NCBI GenBank assembly: GCA_030826005.1
Contig: JAPJOW010000237.1
Location: 1 to 6,625 of the forward strand
Reading direction: 5' to 3'
DNA from: Aliterella sp. RAGGC_92
Lineage (GTDB): Bacteria > Cyanobacteriota > Cyanobacteriia > Cyanobacteriales > Chroococcidiopsidaceae
DNA: 6,625 nt
Below are positions 4,820 through 6,625 of this stretch, piece after piece; the first letter of the stretch is position 1, and each line of letters begins with the position of its first letter. The position numbers and the translations under genes were made by a program. The notes under the pieces were generated by a model. That model had not been told where the DNA came from, ran no database searches, and was given only the letters and a program-made list of their open reading frames with translations.

Positions 4820-5764
4820 ATGGCATTACTAAAAATTCAAGATTACGATCCAGATTATCGCGATACCTTAGGCGACTCCGATCTCAAAGGTATGGGAGTT
4901 TATACACAAGCAGACGAAAAAATCGGTACTATTCACGACATATTGGTAGATGAAGACGGACAGTTTCGCTACTTAGTAGTAGACTTAGGTTTTTGGATTT
5001 TTGGCAAACAAGTTTTACTACCAGTAGGACGCTCTCAAATCGATCAAAATAGCGATCGCGTTTATGCAATTGGCATGACTAGAGAGCAAGCGGAAAACCT
5101 ACCAGAATTTAGCGATCGCCTAGCATTAGATTACGACTACGAGGAGCGCGTTAGAGACGTATACCGTACCCCCGCCGTTGGAGCTTCTACAAGCTCAGTA
5201 ACAGACACGGCGGTACCTGTAGATGCTTCCATGCCTCTAGAATCCTCTGCTCCCTTAGATGTTGCTTCTACAGCTAGTATGACTGGTGCTAGTACGAGAC
5301 CTACTTATAACCGCGACACCTACAACTATCAAAATGAGCCTGACTTGTATAACGTTAAAGATACTAACAACCAAACGCTTAAACTGTATCAAGAAAGACT
5401 AATCGCTAACAAAAAGCGTGTCAAAACAGGTGATGTCACCGTAGGCAAGCATATTGAGACTGAGACAGCACAAGTATCTGTACCGATTGAAAAAGAGCGC
5501 GTTGTAATTGAGCGAGTTACTCCAACAAATGCGGGAGTGGCGGTAAATCCAGGGGAAGCGACTTTCCGTGAAGGCGAAGTTGCTCACATGGAAATCTATG
5601 AAGAAACTGCTGACATTCACAAAGAAGCCTTTGTCAGAGAAGAAGTCAAGGTCAGAAAAGAAGTAGAAAGCGAGACTGTTGAAGCTAACGAAACCTTGCG
5701 TCGTGAAGAATTAGATATTAATACTGGTGGAATCTCGGTTGATGAACGCCGCGATCGCATTTAA
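4820..5764 (+). CDS. PRC-barrel + YsnF/AvaK (DUF2382) domain protein, paralogue 3
   Basis: At 314 residues this is the longest paralogue. The PRC-barrel spans about 1-116 (LKIQDYDPDY at 4-13, IGTIHDILVD at 35-44, QFRYLVVDLGFWIFGKQVLLPVG at 48-70). It shares the LDYDYEERVRDVYR exit helix with paralogue 1 and the GFWIFGK strand with paralogue 2. A flexible linker of Ala, Ser, Thr and Pro runs from about 118 to 160 and accounts for most of its extra length. The two YsnF/AvaK repeats are at 189-231 and 259-301, with EETADIHKEAFVREEV and LRREELDIN nearly as in paralogue 2. Three HIP1 sites fall inside the gene (5052, 5112, 5751). It is likely cytoplasmic. It has its own ribosome binding site, lies behind a terminator, and has its own terminator downstream, so it looks like a single-gene unit. 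Confidence 0.9.
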   Translation: MALLKIQDYDPDYRDTLGDSDLKGMGVYTQADEKIGTIHDILVDEDGQFRYLVVDLGFWIFGKQVLLPVGRSQIDQNSDRVYAIGMTREQAENLPEFSDRLALDYDYEERVRDVYRTPAVGASTSSVTDTAVPVDASMPLESSAPLDVASTASMTGASTRPTYNRDTYNYQNEPDLYNVKDTNNQTLKLYQERLIANKKRVKTGDVTVGKHIETETAQVSVPIEKERVVIERVTPTNAGVAVNPGEATFREGEVAHMEIYEETADIHKEAFVREEVKVRKEVESETVEANETLRREELDINTGGISVDERRDRI

Positions 5765-5831
5765 GCTAGATTAGCAACTTTGAGGTTTCTAGAACCAGTC
5801 GTTGTATAAGGGCTGTCTAGAGTGAGAGGTG

Positions 5832-5867
5832 CAGGCAGGGCATATTATATGCCCTGCCTGTACTTTT
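5832..5867 (+). terminator. Rho-independent terminator after paralogue 3
   Basis: CAGGCAGGGCATA at 5832-5844 pairs perfectly over 13 bp with TATGCCCTGCCTG at 5848-5860, and the GC-rich stem is followed by TAC and TTTT at 5864-5867. It lies 67 bases after the stop codon. The remaining 111 bases up to the next ATG are AT-rich with no clear -35/-10 pair. Confidence 0.85.
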
Positions 5868-5978
5868 GCAGATAGAATACACTCATAATAATTGTCAATT
5901 TGCTTTCCTGAAGTTATCATTTGTTCTTAATTGAACAGCTTGAAAATAAACGCAGAAAATCAATAGGTAGTAATAAAT

Positions 5979-6625
5979 ATGAATAGTTCAGATCGTAATT
6001 TTTTTGAATACGAAGATACAAATCAATCAAATCCTGAGTCTTCTAACACGCAGGATGATTCTAAAGAGCAAGACGATAAAAATATTGAATCTTTATTTGA
6101 ACCACAAAATTTACCCAATCAATCGTCTGATGATGATTTAATGAGCTTATTTGCCAACTCTGGAATGTTAGAAGAAAATAACCCAGACTTGTTTAATTCT
6201 CCTGAAATGATGTCGATAGGAGAAGAAACAGAATTATTTAACAGTCCTGAAATAACGGGACAAACAAACGAGATAGACTTGTTTAATTCGCCCGAAATCA
6301 TGTCTATGGGCGAAGAAACAGAATTATTTAATACTCCTGAAATGATGGCTATGGGTGACGAAATAAATGAGATAGACTTATTTAATTCGCCTGAAATTAT
6401 GTCCATGACTGAAGAAACAGAGTTATTTAATTCTGCTGAAATAGGAGGAGAAACAAGCGAAATAGACTTGTTTAACTCTCCTGAAATGATGTCGATGGGC
6501 GAAAATGAGGATTTGCTTTCTACTCCCGAAATGATGTCAATGGGCGAACAAGCAGAATTATTTAACTCTCCCGAAATGATGTCGATGGGAGAACAAACAA
6601 ATGAAATGGACTTGTTTAACTCTCC
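5979..6625 (+). CDS. Acidic Met-rich tandem-repeat protein (3' end outside window)
   Basis: An open frame runs from the ATG at 5979 to the window edge (215 codons visible), with AGG 11 bases before the start. I do not recognise the family. Residues 1-55 are polar and acidic, with few basic residues (R6, K29, K34) and an SDDD at 50-53. A degenerate unit (SLFANSGMLEE) begins at 56. From D70 on come at least ten units, starting at residues 70, 85, 100, 115, 133, 148, 163, 178, 193 and 211, mostly 15 residues long and twice 18. The core is [DE]LFN[ST]PE[MI]MSMGEE. Units starting with D mostly alternate with units starting with E, and the latter often end in NEI, so the real period is a pair of 30-33 residues. 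No Lys, Arg, His, Cys, Trp, Tyr or Val occurs from 70 to 215. No signal peptide is seen. Confidence 0.75.
   Translation, partial: MNSSDRNFFEYEDTNQSNPESSNTQDDSKEQDDKNIESLFEPQNLPNQSSDDDLMSLFANSGMLEENNPDLFNSPEMMSIGEETELFNSPEITGQTNEIDLFNSPEIMSMGEETELFNTPEMMAMGDEINEIDLFNSPEIMSMTEETELFNSAEIGGETSEIDLFNSPEMMSMGENEDLLSTPEMMSMGEQAELFNSPEMMSMGEQTNEMDLFNS
6186..6625 (+). repeat. Tandem 45/54-bp coding repeats
   Basis: Ten units begin at 6186, 6231, 6276, 6321, 6375, 6420, 6465, 6510, 6555 and 6609; the last is cut by the window. Units are 45 bp, apart from those at 6321 and 6555, which are 54 bp through an extra three codons before the NE(I/M) ending. Copies differ at many synonymous sites (GAC TTG against GAA TTA openings, TCT/TCG/AGT serines), so the array is not a very recent expansion or assembly artefact, and the D/E alternation is kept at DNA level. 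Confidence 0.85.

Noticed and set aside
5399..5620. Minus-strand open frame of 73 codons
   Set aside because: It is the same type of shadow, antisense to the YsnF/AvaK repeats of paralogue 3.
3531..5816. TAAGGGCTGT shared at 3531-3540 and 5807-5816, after paralogues 1 and 3
   Set aside because: A shared 10-mer is expected several times by chance in a window of this size and the surrounding bases do not match.
6119..6406. Minus-strand open frame of 95 codons with its own repeats
   Set aside because: Its IISGELNKS-like repeats are only the reverse reading of the tandem units of the plus-strand gene. The plus frame has a start, an AGG upstream and runs to the window edge; the minus frame does not extend through the whole array.

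Overview
The window looks like chromosomal DNA of a cyanobacterium. It holds nine copies of the palindrome GCGATCGC (the HIP1 octamer), far more than chance allows in 6.6 kb. It also encodes three paralogues combining a PRC-barrel with a YsnF/AvaK (DUF2382) domain, a family typical of cyanobacteria. Base composition is AT-leaning and intergenic regions are rich in short palindromes. Genus cannot be fixed from the sequence alone.

Left half (about 1-2534), all genes on the minus strand. From right to left: an Eda-type KDPG/KHG aldolase, a small 2-oxoglutarate-Fe(II) oxygenase 39 bp downstream, a DUF559 endonuclease-like gene, and a flavin reductase-like flavoprotein that starts at TTG behind a good ribosome binding site. 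The DUF559 gene is bracketed by near-identical inverted copies of a palindromic C6/G6 repeat, giving a compact cassette of about 437 bp. The first 60 bases hold a different hairpin-rich, dispersed-type repeat.

Middle (2535-5978), plus strand. Three tandem AvaK-like genes (280, 298 and 314 codons) share a PRC-barrel N-terminal half and a C-terminal half made of two copies of a 43-residue acidic/basic repeat; the linker between the halves varies most. Strong hairpins lie after genes 2 and 3, with good terminator features. A perfect 12-bp hairpin lies between genes 1 and 2, so the three are probably at least partly separate transcription units. By homology to AvaK (an akinete marker) and YsnF (a Bacillus general stress protein), a role in stress or dormancy is likely, but the biochemical function is unknown.

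Right edge (5979-6625), plus strand. The 5' part of a gene encodes an acidic, Met-rich protein built from at least ten tandem 15-18 residue units around a core like DLFNSPEMMSMGEE. It has no basic residue from position 70 to the window edge. I do not recognise the family, and it is the least explained coding content here.

The most interesting points are the repeat-bracketed DUF559 cassette, the acidic repeat protein, the triplicated AvaK array, and the pairing of an Eda-type aldolase (with an unusual active-site position) with a 2OG oxygenase. No CRISPR array, tRNA, rRNA, transposase or complete mobile element was seen.
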